Assembly (NCBI GenBank): GCA_963798325.1
Contig: CAWCSS010000002.1
Location: forward strand, 62,001 to 126,000
Source of the DNA: Solirubrobacter sp963798325
GTDB taxonomy: Bacteria > Actinomycetota > Thermoleophilia > Solirubrobacterales > Solirubrobacteraceae
Reading direction: 5' to 3'
DNA: 64,000 nucleotides
Part shown: positions 1-8,059 of the stretch, piece after piece
How positions within the stretch are numbered: the first letter of the stretch is position 1
Layout of the letters: each line of letters opens with the position of its first letter
Notes under the pieces: generated by a model
Told to the model about the DNA's origin: nothing
Databases searched by the model: none
The model's input: the letters and a program-made list of their open reading frames with translations, nothing else
Program-made: the position numbers and the translations under genes

Positions 1-1017
1 CCGGTGCAGCGCGTGGCGCTCGGCCGTGCCCACCCCGTCGGCGACCGCAGCGCGGACGAGCGGGTGCACGAACTGCCCGTCCTCGACCAGATCGACCGCG
101 GTCAGGGCGTCCAGCGCCGGGAGCGGGTCGTGGCCGGTGACGGCGGCGAGGAGCTCGGGATCGGCGCGGTCGCCCAGGACCGCCAGCGCGCGGGCGACGG
201 CCCTCGGCGCGGGTTGCAGGCCGAGCAGCCGCAGCTCGACCGAGCGCGAGACGCTCGACGGCACGGCCGCGCGGACGGTCGCGGCGGTCGGCGGAGTCGG
301 CGCGGCGGCGAGTGTGCGGACGAGTTCGCGCAGCAGCAGCGGGTTGCCGCCGGTGGTGTCCAGCGCGGCCTCGATCACGTCCTCCCCGGCCTGCAGGCCG
401 GCGTGGACGACCCGGCGCACCGCGTCGACCGACAGCGCGCCCGGGCGGACCAGCTCGACCGCGGGCGCGGCCGCCAGCCCGGCCAGCAGCGCGTGCTCGG
501 CGCCCGGCTCGCGCGGGCGCAGGCCGAGCGCGACCAGCACCGGCAGCTCGGGCACGCGACGGGCGAGGAAGTCGACGAAGCGCAGCGAGGGCGCGTCGGC
601 CCAGTGCGCGTCGTCGATCACCAGCAGCAGCGGCTGCTCCTCGGCCAGCGCCGCGACCAGCCAGTAGAGGCCGTGCAGCGTGGCGAAGCTGGTCTCGGCG
701 CCGCCCGCGCCCACCGGCTCGCCCCCGATCACCGCGGCGGCCAGCGCCGCGGCGCCGGAGAGCCAGCGTTCGCGGTCGGGCATGACGGCCGCCTCGAAGA
801 GCTGGCGCACGACCCCGAAGGCGAACTCACGCTCGAGCTCGCCGCCGATCGCCGTCAGCACGCGCATCCCCTGCGCCTGTGCGCGGAGGCTGCGCAGCAG
901 CGCGGTCTTGCCCGTGCCCGCGGGCGCCTCGATCAGCACCAGCGAGCCCTCGCCGTCGCGGGCCGCGCTCAGGCGCCGGCCCAGCACCCGCAGCTCCTCG
1001 TCGCGTTCCTCAAGCAC
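1..1017 (-). CDS. LuxR/LAL-family ATPase regulator, N-terminal part only
   Basis: A minus-strand frame from GTG 1017 stays open for 339 codons and runs off the left edge, so only the N-terminal part is visible. It parallels the next gene throughout: Walker A (APAGTGKT, residues 31-38), a Walker B-type segment (LLLVIDDAHWAD), and the GGNPLLLREL stretch found in STAND/LAL ATPases. The family couples an AAA-like signalling ATPase to a C-terminal LuxR DNA-binding domain, which should lie outside the window. The GTG overlaps the upstream gene's stop codon by 8 bp (GTGCTTGA), so the two are probably translationally coupled and co-transcribed. It looks like a tandem duplicate. The inducer is unknown. 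Confidence 0.85.
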   Translation of the reverse strand, partial: MLEERDEELRVLGRRLSAARDGEGSLVLIEAPAGTGKTALLRSLRAQAQGMRVLTAIGGELEREFAFGVVRQLFEAAVMPDRERWLSGAAALAAAVIGGEPVGAGGAETSFATLHGLYWLVAALAEEQPLLLVIDDAHWADAPSLRFVDFLARRVPELPVLVALGLRPREPGAEHALLAGLAAAPAVELVRPGALSVDAVRRVVHAGLQAGEDVIEAALDTTGGNPLLLRELVRTLAAAPTPPTAATVRAAVPSSVSRSVELRLLGLQPAPRAVARALAVLGDRADPELLAAVTGHDPLPALDALTAVDLVEDGQFVHPLVRAAVADGVGTAERHALHR

Positions 1018-3772
1018 CGAGCGCCGCCGGGAGCTCGCCGCGCGAGCGGATGCCGAGCTTGGAGTACACGTTGCCGAGCGTGAACTCGACCGTCTTGCGG
1101 GTCACGTACAGCGTCTCCGCGATCTCGCGGTTGGACAGCCCGCGGGCCGCATGCTCGGCGGTGCGGCGCTCACTCGGCGTCAGCGCGCCCACGCCCTCCT
1201 GCGCAACCCGTCGCGGACGTCCGCCGGCGATCACCAGCTCCTGGACGGCGCGATCGGCGAGGCTCCTCGCGTCGATGCGCGTGGCGAGGTCGCGCGCGAG
1301 CGCCAGCGCGGGCCGCGCGTCCGTGCGGCGGCCGGCGCGGCGCAGGGCCGAGCCGAGCTCGACGTGCGCCTCCGCGCGCAGGCGCAGCGACGGCGAGCGC
1401 TCCGCGGCGGCGACCGCGAGCTCGAGCGTGGCGATCGCGTCGCCGCGCGGCGCGGCGGTCGCCGCGTGGGCTGCCGCCAGCGCGATCAGCGCCGCCGCCT
1501 CGTAACTCGCGACGCCGCGCCGGACCGCATCCGCGTGCTCGGCTTCGGCCAGTGCGCGGCCCTCCTCGACGCGGCCGGCGGCGATCAGGTCGCGGGCGTG
1601 GCGCGAGGCCTCGTGGCCGAGCGCCATTCGCCGCCAGCCGAGGATGTCGAGGCGGGCGTGGACCGCTTCGTGGTCGGCGATCGCCTCGGCGTGGCGGGCC
1701 TGGGCGCTGCGCAGTTCGCCGCGGGCGTTGAGCCCGAGCACGCCGCCCCAGAGCGTGTCCTCGAACGCGCCCGGTGGGAACGCGGCGAGCTCGCGGTCGG
1801 CCGCCTCGAGCTCTCCGCGCAGGACGAGCGCGCGTACCAGCGAGGCGCGCGCGCCGACGGCGACGATGTTCTGCGGCAGCGAGCCCCAGAGGTCCAGCGC
1901 CTCGCGCGCGTCGGCCTCGGCGAGCGCCGCCGAGCCGAACGCGAGCAGCCACTCCGCGCGCATGAACGCGATGAACGTGCTGCCCAGGCGCGTGCGGTGG
2001 CGCTGCACGGTGACCTCGGCGTCGGCGATCGCCGAGCGCGCGAGCTCGTCGCCGTCGACGGCGATCACGGCCACGACGGCCCAGAACGCGGTCGGGTGCT
2101 CGATCGTGGCCAGGCGGGTGAACGGGCGGTCGCCCAGCGCCCGGTGGGCGAACGTCAGCGTCTCCTGCGCGGTGCCGTCCGCGGAGGCCGCGCTGTAGGC
2201 GAGGTGCGCGTTGATCGCCGGACCCGGGTCGACCGCCAGCTCCTGGAGCGTCTCGCCGCGCTCGGCCGCGAGCGAGGTCTCGTGGACCATCGCGTTGATG
2301 ATCTGCCCGCCGAGCCGGTCGCGCAGCTCGCGATCGGTGCCCAACCGCGCGTACGCCTCGCGCAGGCGGGCGATCCCGTGGGTCAGGTCCTCGCCGAGGA
2401 ACTGACCGCCGGCGATGAGCTCGACCACGGCCTGCGCGGCGATGCCCGGGTCATCGGCGGCGGACGCGGCGGCGAGGTGCTCGGCCGCGAGCGGGTCGCC
2501 GGCGCGGACCGCCGCACGGCCGAGCTCGAGCTCGTAGACGAAGCGTTCCTCACGCGACGGCTCGACCTCCTCGAGCGCCCGTCGCAGGCGCCGCAGTGCG
2601 GCGTCCGGGACGCCCTCGCCGAGCGCGCGGCGCGCGGCCTCGCGGAGCGCGTCGGCCGCCCATGGCTGGCCCAGTGGGGGCGCCGCCAGCAGGTGCACGA
2701 TCACCTCCTCCTCGGCGCCCGGGCGGGTGCGGAGGTGCTCGGCGGCGCGGTGGTGCAGCAGATCGCGCTCGCTCGCCGTCACCGACTCGGCCGCGGCCGC
2801 TCGCAGCAGCGGGTGGATGAAGGCGGGCGGCTCGTCCTCGATCAGGTCGATCGCGCGCAGGGCGGCGAGCGCCTCGACGACCTGCTCGGTCGTGAGCCCG
2901 GTGACGGCCGCGAGCGTGGCGGCGTCACGGCCGAGCACGGCGAGCGCGCGGGCGACGGTGCGGGCGCGCTCCCCGACGCGGGCGAGCCGTCGCTGCACCG
3001 AGCGCGTCAGCGACGAGGGAACGGCGGCGCTGACCGCTTCGGCCGTCGCGGGCGCGTCGCCCAGCGCGCGCACGAGCTCTCGCACCAGCAGCGGATTGCC
3101 GCGGGTGGCGTCGAGCGCGCTGGCCACCGCGTCGTCGTCGCCGCCGATCAGCGCCCGAACGCTGTCGGCGCCCAGCGGGCGCGGGCGCACGATCGCGGCG
3201 TCGGCGGCCAGCGCGTCGAGCAGCTCCGCGTCGGCGCCAGGCTCGTTCACGCGCGTGCCGATGACCACCAGCAGCGGCAGCTCCTGCGCGCGCCGGCCGA
3301 GGAAGTCGAGAAAGCGCAGCGACGGCGAGTCGGCCCAGTGCGCGTCGTCGACGAGCAGCAGCAGCGGTGCCTCGTCGGCGAGCGTCGCGGCGAGCCAGTA
3401 CAGGCCGTGCAGGGTGGCGAAGGAGGCGTCGGCGACGGGCTCGGCGAGGTCGGGCGCGGCGCCGATGACCGGCGCGGCCAGCGCGGCGGCGCCGGCCAGC
3501 CAGCGCTCGCGCTGCTCGGCGGGGGCGGCCAGCACCGCCCGCTCGAACAGCTGGCGGACGACGCCGAAGGGGAACTCGCGCTCGAGCTCGCCGCCGGTGG
3601 CCTGGAGCACGCGCACGCCCTGTGCCGTCTCGCGGAAGGCGCGCAGCAGCGCGGTCTTGCCGGAGCCGGGCGAGCCCTCGACGACCACGACGCCACCACG
3701 GCCCTCTCGCGCCTGCTCGAGGCCCGCGCCGAGCACCGCGAACTCCGTCTCGCGTTCAAACAGCGGCTCCAT
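1010..3772 (-). CDS. LuxR/LAL-family ATP-dependent transcriptional regulator
   Basis: Cytoplasmic transcription regulator of 920 residues, the usual size for LAL (large ATP-binding LuxR) proteins. Walker A is GSPGSGKT at residues 33-40. A Walker B-like LLLLVDDAHWAD follows, then a GNPLLVREL motif, a long TPR-like helical middle, and a C-terminal LuxR helix-turn-helix (LTPSERRTAEHAARG, then SNREIAETLYVTRKTVE) over about the last 60 residues. The start ATG 3772 places Walker A at the normal distance from the N-terminus. It is followed by a second LAL gene overlapping by 8 bp. Target genes cannot be read from the window. Confidence 0.92.
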   Translation of the reverse strand: MEPLFERETEFAVLGAGLEQAREGRGGVVVVEGSPGSGKTALLRAFRETAQGVRVLQATGGELEREFPFGVVRQLFERAVLAAPAEQRERWLAGAAALAAPVIGAAPDLAEPVADASFATLHGLYWLAATLADEAPLLLLVDDAHWADSPSLRFLDFLGRRAQELPLLVVIGTRVNEPGADAELLDALAADAAIVRPRPLGADSVRALIGGDDDAVASALDATRGNPLLVRELVRALGDAPATAEAVSAAVPSSLTRSVQRRLARVGERARTVARALAVLGRDAATLAAVTGLTTEQVVEALAALRAIDLIEDEPPAFIHPLLRAAAAESVTASERDLLHHRAAEHLRTRPGAEEEVIVHLLAAPPLGQPWAADALREAARRALGEGVPDAALRRLRRALEEVEPSREERFVYELELGRAAVRAGDPLAAEHLAAASAADDPGIAAQAVVELIAGGQFLGEDLTHGIARLREAYARLGTDRELRDRLGGQIINAMVHETSLAAERGETLQELAVDPGPAINAHLAYSAASADGTAQETLTFAHRALGDRPFTRLATIEHPTAFWAVVAVIAVDGDELARSAIADAEVTVQRHRTRLGSTFIAFMRAEWLLAFGSAALAEADAREALDLWGSLPQNIVAVGARASLVRALVLRGELEAADRELAAFPPGAFEDTLWGGVLGLNARGELRSAQARHAEAIADHEAVHARLDILGWRRMALGHEASRHARDLIAAGRVEEGRALAEAEHADAVRRGVASYEAAALIALAAAHAATAAPRGDAIATLELAVAAAERSPSLRLRAEAHVELGSALRRAGRRTDARPALALARDLATRIDARSLADRAVQELVIAGGRPRRVAQEGVGALTPSERRTAEHAARGLSNREIAETLYVTRKTVEFTLGNVYSKLGIRSRGELPAALGA

Positions 3773-3900
3773 CCGAAGCCGAGCGTACCCACGAGCGCGG
3801 AGGCGATACGACCACCGGTCGTTCGTGCGCGTTCAGGAGAGACCCAACCGGTTCCTGCGGGTCACTCGATCATGTGCGGCCGCTCGCCGTCCGGAGTCCG

Positions 3901-3926
3901 GCGCCCGGTCGGACCGGGCCGGGCGC
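3901..3926 (-). terminator. Hairpin downstream of the DUF59 gene
   Basis: GCGCCCGG (3901-3908) and CCGGGCGC (3919-3926) form a perfect 8-bp G+C stem with a 10-nt loop, 5 bp past the stop of the minus-strand gene at 3932. There is no clear U tract, which is common for terminators in high-GC actinobacteria. Confidence 0.5.
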
Positions 3927-3931
3927 TCAGC

Positions 3932-4234
3932 TCAGTAGCCGAGGGCGAACTTCGCGTCCTCGGACATCTTGTCCGGGGTCCACGCGGGCGTGAAGACCAT
4001 GTGCGTGAGCACTTCGGTCACGTTGGGGAGCTCGCCGATGAACTCCTGCATCTGCTCGGAGACCTGCGGGCCGATCGGGCAGGCGGGGGTCGTCAGCGTG
4101 AAGGTCACGGACACGGTGCCGCCGTCGATCTCGATGCCGTAGACCAGACCGAGCTCCACGAAGTCCAGCCCGAGCTCCGGGTCGATCACGTTCGAGAGGG
4201 CCTCGAGGACGTCGTCTTCGTCAATCATCTGCAT
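3932..4234 (-). CDS. MIP18/DUF59 family iron-sulfur assembly factor (SufT/PaaD-like)
   Basis: About 100 residues, the full length of the DUF59 domain. The characteristic segments VIDPELGLDFVELGLVYG and TTPACPIGPQV, with the conserved cysteine, are present. Proteins of this family help maturate Fe-S clusters (SufT, MIP18) or act with oxygenases (PaaD); nothing nearby decides between these. The start is ATG 4234 with GAGG about 12 nt upstream; ATG 4228 is an alternative. It is divergent from the STAS gene at 4258 with only 23 bp between them. Confidence 0.85.
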   Translation of the reverse strand: MQMIDEDDVLEALSNVIDPELGLDFVELGLVYGIEIDGGTVSVTFTLTTPACPIGPQVSEQMQEFIGELPNVTEVLTHMVFTPAWTPDKMSEDAKFALGY

Positions 4235-4257
4235 CGAGTGTAGGGACCTCAGCGTTT

Positions 4258-4617
4258 GTGACACTGTACGAACCGGGCGGTACGTTGTACCGTCCTCGGA
4301 TCGTCAGCTTCGATGCAGAACTCGCCATCCTCCGAATCGAGGGGGATGAGGACCGAACGACCAGCGGTCGGCGTCGTCGTCCGTTCTCTGCCGCGCTGAC
4401 GGCCACGCGCGACGTGATCGTCGACCTGACCGATCTGACGTTCGCCGATCCGTCGCTGATGATCGACCTGGCGTGCCTCGCGCAGCGCCTGCGGGCGAAC
4501 GGCGTGACGCTCTGGCTGGCCCATCCGCAGCCCAACATCCGCACGCTGATCGAGACCGTCGGCCTGCACCGCCTCCCCGCCGTGCGCGTGGACGGCGGGA
4601 ACCCGGCGTTCACGTAG
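4258..4617 (+). CDS. STAS-domain protein (anti-sigma factor antagonist-like)
   Basis: 119 residues from GTG 4258. The segments IVDLTDLTFADPSLMIDLACLAQ and VTLWLAHPQPNIRTLIETVGL match the beta-alpha core of STAS domains. In this copy the usual phosphorylatable Ser of FxDSSGL is at best the Ser of DPSLM. Such proteins bind or compete for anti-sigma factors or act as sensors. The first dozen residues before IVSFDAELAILRIEG look unlike the domain, and a short imperfect palindrome (GGTAC/GTACC) lies there, so the true start could be slightly later. Confidence 0.65.
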   Translation: MTLYEPGGTLYRPRIVSFDAELAILRIEGDEDRTTSGRRRRPFSAALTATRDVIVDLTDLTFADPSLMIDLACLAQRLRANGVTLWLAHPQPNIRTLIETVGLHRLPAVRVDGGNPAFT

Positions 4618-4646
4618 GCCCTCGAAGTACCGTAAGGAGGGCACAC

Positions 4647-5108
4647 ATGCCCGTCCTGCTCGTTCTTCTCTTCATCATCGTCCCGATCGCGGAGCTCGCG
4701 CTCCTGATCCAGGTCGGTCAGGCGATCGGCGTCTGGTGGACGGTGCTGCTGCTGATCGCCGACGCGGTGATCGGGTCATGGCTGCTGCGCTCCCAGGGCC
4801 GGCTGGCCTGGCAGCGCTTCAACGCCGCGCTGGCCGAGGCGCGGGTCCCGCACCGCGAGGTGATCGACGGCGTGCTGGTGATCTTCGGCGGCGTCCTGCT
4901 GGTCACACCCGGCTTTCTCACCGACATCTTCGGCCTGCTGTTCCTGTTCCCGCCCACGCGCATCGTGCTGCGGCGGCTGCTCGTGCGCCGCGGCGCGCTG
5001 AAGCTCGTCACCTCGATGCCGGGAACGGCGAGCCCGCCCAACGGGCGCCACCGGCCGACCGACATCGAAGGCACCGCCGTGGACATCGACCCGCCGTCGC
5101 CGCGATGA
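4647..5108 (+). CDS. fxsA: FxsA family membrane protein
   Basis: 153 residues. The N-terminus is hydrophobic (VLLVLLFIIVPIAELALLIQVG), followed by the family's GSWLLRSQGRLAWQRF segment and the GGVLLVTPGFLTDIFGLLFLFPPTR stretch, giving several membrane helices. In E. coli FxsA (YjeG) relieves F-plasmid exclusion of phage T7; its normal role is not established. A strong Shine-Dalgarno AAGGAGG precedes ATG 4647 by 6 nt. Its stop overlaps the next start as ATGA, so it begins a small operon with the lipocalin-like and HAD genes. Confidence 0.88.
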   Translation: MPVLLVLLFIIVPIAELALLIQVGQAIGVWWTVLLLIADAVIGSWLLRSQGRLAWQRFNAALAEARVPHREVIDGVLVIFGGVLLVTPGFLTDIFGLLFLFPPTRIVLRRLLVRRGALKLVTSMPGTASPPNGRHRPTDIEGTAVDIDPPSPR

Positions 5109-5950
5109 GCGCCGAGGAGCTCGAGGCACCGCGGGCGCTGCGCAAGCCCGGCGATACGGACGCGGTCACGTTCGCGTGGGGGGACGTCGAGTCGGGGATC
5201 TTCGGGCTGGCGCGGGTGGCGCGCGGGGCCGGCGCCGACGGGACGCCCTCGTCGAGCGCTCTCGCGATCGCCTTCGCCGGGCGCCGGACGCTCGGCGCGA
5301 TCGCGGAGTCCGGCGCGCAGCCGCCGCCTGAGCTGCGGGCGACGACCGAGACGCCGCTGGAGCGCTGGACGCTGCACGGCAGCGGTGAGCTGGAGTTCGA
5401 GCTGACCTTCGAGGCGCTCACTCCGGCCGTCGAGTACAGCGGGCGCCAGGCGGTCGTGAAGAGCGGCGGGATGGAGGGCTACGAGCAGCTCTGCCGCGTG
5501 ACCGGCACCGTCGCGGGCACGCCGGTGAAGGGCCTCGGCCAGCGCGGGCACTCGTGGGGCAACCCGGACTGGGACAAGATCGCGTTGACGCGCTCGGTGG
5601 GCGCGTGGTTCGAGGACGGCACCGGCGTGGCGCTGAGCACCGTCCGGTCCACGAAGGCGACCAACCATGCCGACGAGGCGCAGTGGGGCGCCTCGTTCGA
5701 CGGCGCCAACGCGCTCCAGATCGACGAGGTGCGGCTCTCGACCACCTCCGACGGCGAGCAGCGCCAGATCCGTGCCGGGATCGAGCTCTACCTGACCAAG
5801 GACGATGACTACCCGCTGCGCGGCGTCGGCGAGGTCGTGACCGGCTCGACGATGGAGCTCGGTGCGCTGCGCCTGGACGTCGCGTTCTTCAAGTGGCACA
5901 TCGACGGCCGGATCGCCGTCGGCCGCTACGACATCCTGCGGCACGCGTGA
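5105..5950 (+). CDS. AttH/CrtC-type lipocalin-like protein
   Basis: 281 residues, predicted cytoplasmic, no signal peptide. The motif GLGQRGHSWGNPDWDK followed by a Trp-containing strand (VGAWFEDGTGVAL) resembles the H-x-W-G signature of the AttH / hydroxyneurosporene-hydratase / tocopherol-cyclase calycin-like superfamily. Those proteins bind or modify terpenoid or lipid substrates. The exact substrate is unknown. It overlaps fxsA (ATGA) and the HAD gene (GTGA), indicating coupled translation. A second related protein lies at 7058 and a true tocopherol-cyclase homologue at 30391. Confidence 0.6.
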   Translation: MSAEELEAPRALRKPGDTDAVTFAWGDVESGIFGLARVARGAGADGTPSSSALAIAFAGRRTLGAIAESGAQPPPELRATTETPLERWTLHGSGELEFELTFEALTPAVEYSGRQAVVKSGGMEGYEQLCRVTGTVAGTPVKGLGQRGHSWGNPDWDKIALTRSVGAWFEDGTGVALSTVRSTKATNHADEAQWGASFDGANALQIDEVRLSTTSDGEQRQIRAGIELYLTKDDDYPLRGVGEVVTGSTMELGALRLDVAFFKWHIDGRIAVGRYDILRHA

Positions 5951-6573
5951 TCAGGGCCGTCGTCAGCGACTTCGGCGGCGTGATCACGCTGCCGCTCAAC
6001 GAGGCGTTCGTGCGCGCCCACAACGAGCTCGGCATCCCCGTCGACGCGCTCGGCCGCGCGATGCGTCACGCCGAGGAACGCGACGGCGAGCGGCCGATCT
6101 TCCGCCTCGAGCGCGGCCAGATCACCGAGGCCGAGTTCATGGAGTCGCTCCAGGACAGCCTCGAGGCCGTGCTCGGGCACGCCGTCGAGCTCGACGGCTA
6201 CGGCGAGCGGCTGATGCGCGAGCTCACCCCCAACGAGCCGCTGCTGGACTACTTCCGCGGCCTGCGCGACCGCGGCCTGCGGATGGCCATCTGCACCAAC
6301 AACGTGCGCGAATGGCAGCACCGCTGGCGTACGGCGGAGATCGACGCGCTGTTCGAGCTCGTCGTCGACTCGGGCTTCGAGGGCACCCGCAAGCCCGAGC
6401 CGGAGATCTACGAGATCGTGCTCACGCGCCTGCAGCTCCCCGCCTCGGAATGCGTCTTCGTGGACGACCTCGAGATCAACGTCGAGGGCGCACGCGAAGT
6501 CGGCATGCACGGCGTGCACTTCCGCGACACGGCCCAGGCCGTCGCGGAGATCGACTCAGTTCTCGCTGCCTAG
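5947..6573 (+). CDS. HAD-superfamily hydrolase (phosphatase-like)
   Basis: 208 residues from GTG 5947, overlapping the previous stop as GTGA. Motif I is DFGGVIT (the first residue is the nucleophile Asp; the second acidic residue is replaced by Gly-Gly as in many HAD-IA members), motif II CTNN, motif III a Lys in TRKPEPEIYE, motif IV FVDDLEINVEGA. A cap domain lies between motifs I and II. Members dephosphorylate small metabolites or dehalogenate; the substrate cannot be told. The 3' end overlaps the convergent gene by 18 bp. Confidence 0.85.
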   Translation: MIRAVVSDFGGVITLPLNEAFVRAHNELGIPVDALGRAMRHAEERDGERPIFRLERGQITEAEFMESLQDSLEAVLGHAVELDGYGERLMRELTPNEPLLDYFRGLRDRGLRMAICTNNVREWQHRWRTAEIDALFELVVDSGFEGTRKPEPEIYEIVLTRLQLPASECVFVDDLEINVEGAREVGMHGVHFRDTAQAVAEIDSVLAA

Positions 6574-7011
6574 CCGGTCCCAGACGTAGAGCTCGAGGCA
6601 CTCGGCCAGAAGCTCCGTCGCGCGCTCGCGGCTGAGCCACGGAAGGACGCTCTCGAGCGCCTGCTCCTCGGCCACACCCGCGTTGAACGCATCCTCACCA
6701 CGCAGGCCCGCGGCGATCTTCAGCGCCTCGCGCCGGTTCTCGCCCAGGGTCTTGAACGCACCGACCAGGAAGTCCTTGTTGGCGATCGGCGTGCCGACCT
6801 CCATCGACGCGTGCCAGGCGGCGAGCATCGAGAGGTCGTGCTCGTCCAGGTCGGCGACCGCCTTGGCGTAGTGCGAGGCGAGCTCGGCCTCCGGGATCTC
6901 GTCCACCCACGCGCGCACGAGCTCACCGAGCAGCTGCCGGCGGGCTTCGCGGCCGACCGATTCCGCGATCACGCGGATGGCGTCCTGCGGCTCAATGAAG
7001 CAGAGGGGCAT
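6556..7011 (-). CDS. Conserved hypothetical protein
   Basis: 151 residues, mostly helical and acidic, with no motif I recognise and no signal peptide. ATG 7011 is chosen; a GTG three codons upstream is possible. It is convergent with the HAD gene, the last 18 bp overlapping, and divergent from the lipocalin-like gene at 7058. The regular codon pattern (G/C at third positions) supports it as coding. Confidence 0.6.
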   Translation of the reverse strand: MPLCFIEPQDAIRVIAESVGREARRQLLGELVRAWVDEIPEAELASHYAKAVADLDEHDLSMLAAWHASMEVGTPIANKDFLVGAFKTLGENRREALKIAAGLRGEDAFNAGVAEEQALESVLPWLSRERATELLAECLELYVWDRLGSEN

Positions 7012-7057
7012 GGCGAGCACCACGGTACGGGGTCCACCGGACGGCACAATTGTGTGC

Positions 7058-8002
7058 GTGGCCGGCCGATACGAGTCCTGGTTTCTCAGCGCGCGGGACG
7101 CCGAAGCCGGCCGGCCGCCCCGAGCGCTCTGGATTCGCCACACGCGCCACCGGGCGGCGGGCGCCGCCGAGGGCAGCGCCGCGCTGTGGTGCACGGTGTT
7201 CGATCCCGCCGCCGGAGGGCCCGCCTCGGTCAAGCAGTCCTGCCCCGACTTCCCGGCCGGGATGCGGGCGAGCTTCGAGGGCTTCCGCGGCGAGGCCCGG
7301 GCGCGCGGGCGGATGGCCGAGTGGCAGCTCACGGTGGCCGGCGCGGGCGTCCCGCTGCGCCACCTCCGGCCCGCCGTGCTCTATCGGCTTCCGTTCCCCC
7401 GGACCAAGCTCGAGGCACCCGTCCCGGACGGCATCGCGCGCGGGCAGGTGGTCCTCGACGGCGCGCTCGTGGATGTCGTCGGCTGGCGCGCGACCGTCGG
7501 CCACAACTGGGGCCGGGAGCACGCGGAGCGCTGGGTATGGCTGCACGCCGCGGGCTTCGAGGACGAGCCCGACGCCTGGCTCGAGCTGGCCCTCGCCCGC
7601 GTGCGGATCGGCGGAGCGCTCTCCCCCTGGATCGCCAACGGCGCCGTCTTCGTCGGCGGCCAGCGCCTGCGCCTCGGCGGTCTCGGCCACGTCCCGGGCG
7701 TGCGCGTGGTCGCCATGCCCGGGCGCCTCGAAGCGATCGTCCCGGGCGAGCGCATCGAGATCCGCGTCGCCGTCCATGCCGACCTCGACCAGACCGCCTG
7801 CTTCCGCTACTCCGGCGTCGGCGCCGACCCGGTGCGCGGCGAGCGCGAGGTCCTGCACGCCGGCCTGGCCGGAGTCCGCCTCGCCGTCAAGCGCCCGGGC
7901 CGCCCCTCGGCCGAGCTGGCCACCGCCCAGGGCGGCGCCTACGAGCTCGGCAACCGCAGGTTCACCGGCGCGGTCCACGCTCAGCCCTATCCGGACCCCT
8001 GA
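7058..8002 (+). CDS. Tocopherol-cyclase/CrtC-like lipocalin-fold protein
   Basis: 314 residues from GTG 7058; GTG 7052 is equally possible and neither has a clear Shine-Dalgarno. The signature GWRATVGHNWGREHAERWVWLHAAGF matches the N-W-G plus aromatic pattern of tocopherol cyclases and carotenoid 1,2-hydratases, in a two-half beta-rich protein. By family it would bind a hydrophobic substrate; activity is unproven. Its TGA is the base pair at which a dispersed inverted repeat begins (8002). Confidence 0.6.
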   Translation: MAGRYESWFLSARDAEAGRPPRALWIRHTRHRAAGAAEGSAALWCTVFDPAAGGPASVKQSCPDFPAGMRASFEGFRGEARARGRMAEWQLTVAGAGVPLRHLRPAVLYRLPFPRTKLEAPVPDGIARGQVVLDGALVDVVGWRATVGHNWGREHAERWVWLHAAGFEDEPDAWLELALARVRIGGALSPWIANGAVFVGGQRLRLGGLGHVPGVRVVAMPGRLEAIVPGERIEIRVAVHADLDQTACFRYSGVGADPVRGEREVLHAGLAGVRLAVKRPGRPSAELATAQGGAYELGNRRFTGAVHAQPYPDP

Positions 8003-8059
8003 ACCTAAAGGGGCCAGGCCCCGTCACCCTACGTTGACGGGGCCAGGCCCCTTTAGGTT
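8002..8059. repeat. Inverted dispersed repeat (AAAGGGGCCAGGCCCC family)
   Basis: AACCTAAAGGGGCC-AGG at 8002 is mirrored by the arm ending CCCCTTTAGGTT at 8059. The two 25-nt arms are complementary except at one central A/T, separated by 8 nt. Each arm also contains its own small palindrome GGGGCC-A-GGCCCC. It lies exactly between convergent genes and supplies the TAA stop of the metallopeptidase (8053-8055). Related copies are at 28695, 28760 and 52421. It can act as a bidirectional terminator; origin as a REP-like element is inference. Confidence 0.8.

Noticed and set aside
680..4243. Very long open frame on the plus strand across both LAL genes
   Set aside because: Arg/Ala/Gly-rich translation with no domain; it is antisense to two clear LAL genes. 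Same reasoning applies to long plus frames at 8752-11847 and 16665-21176.
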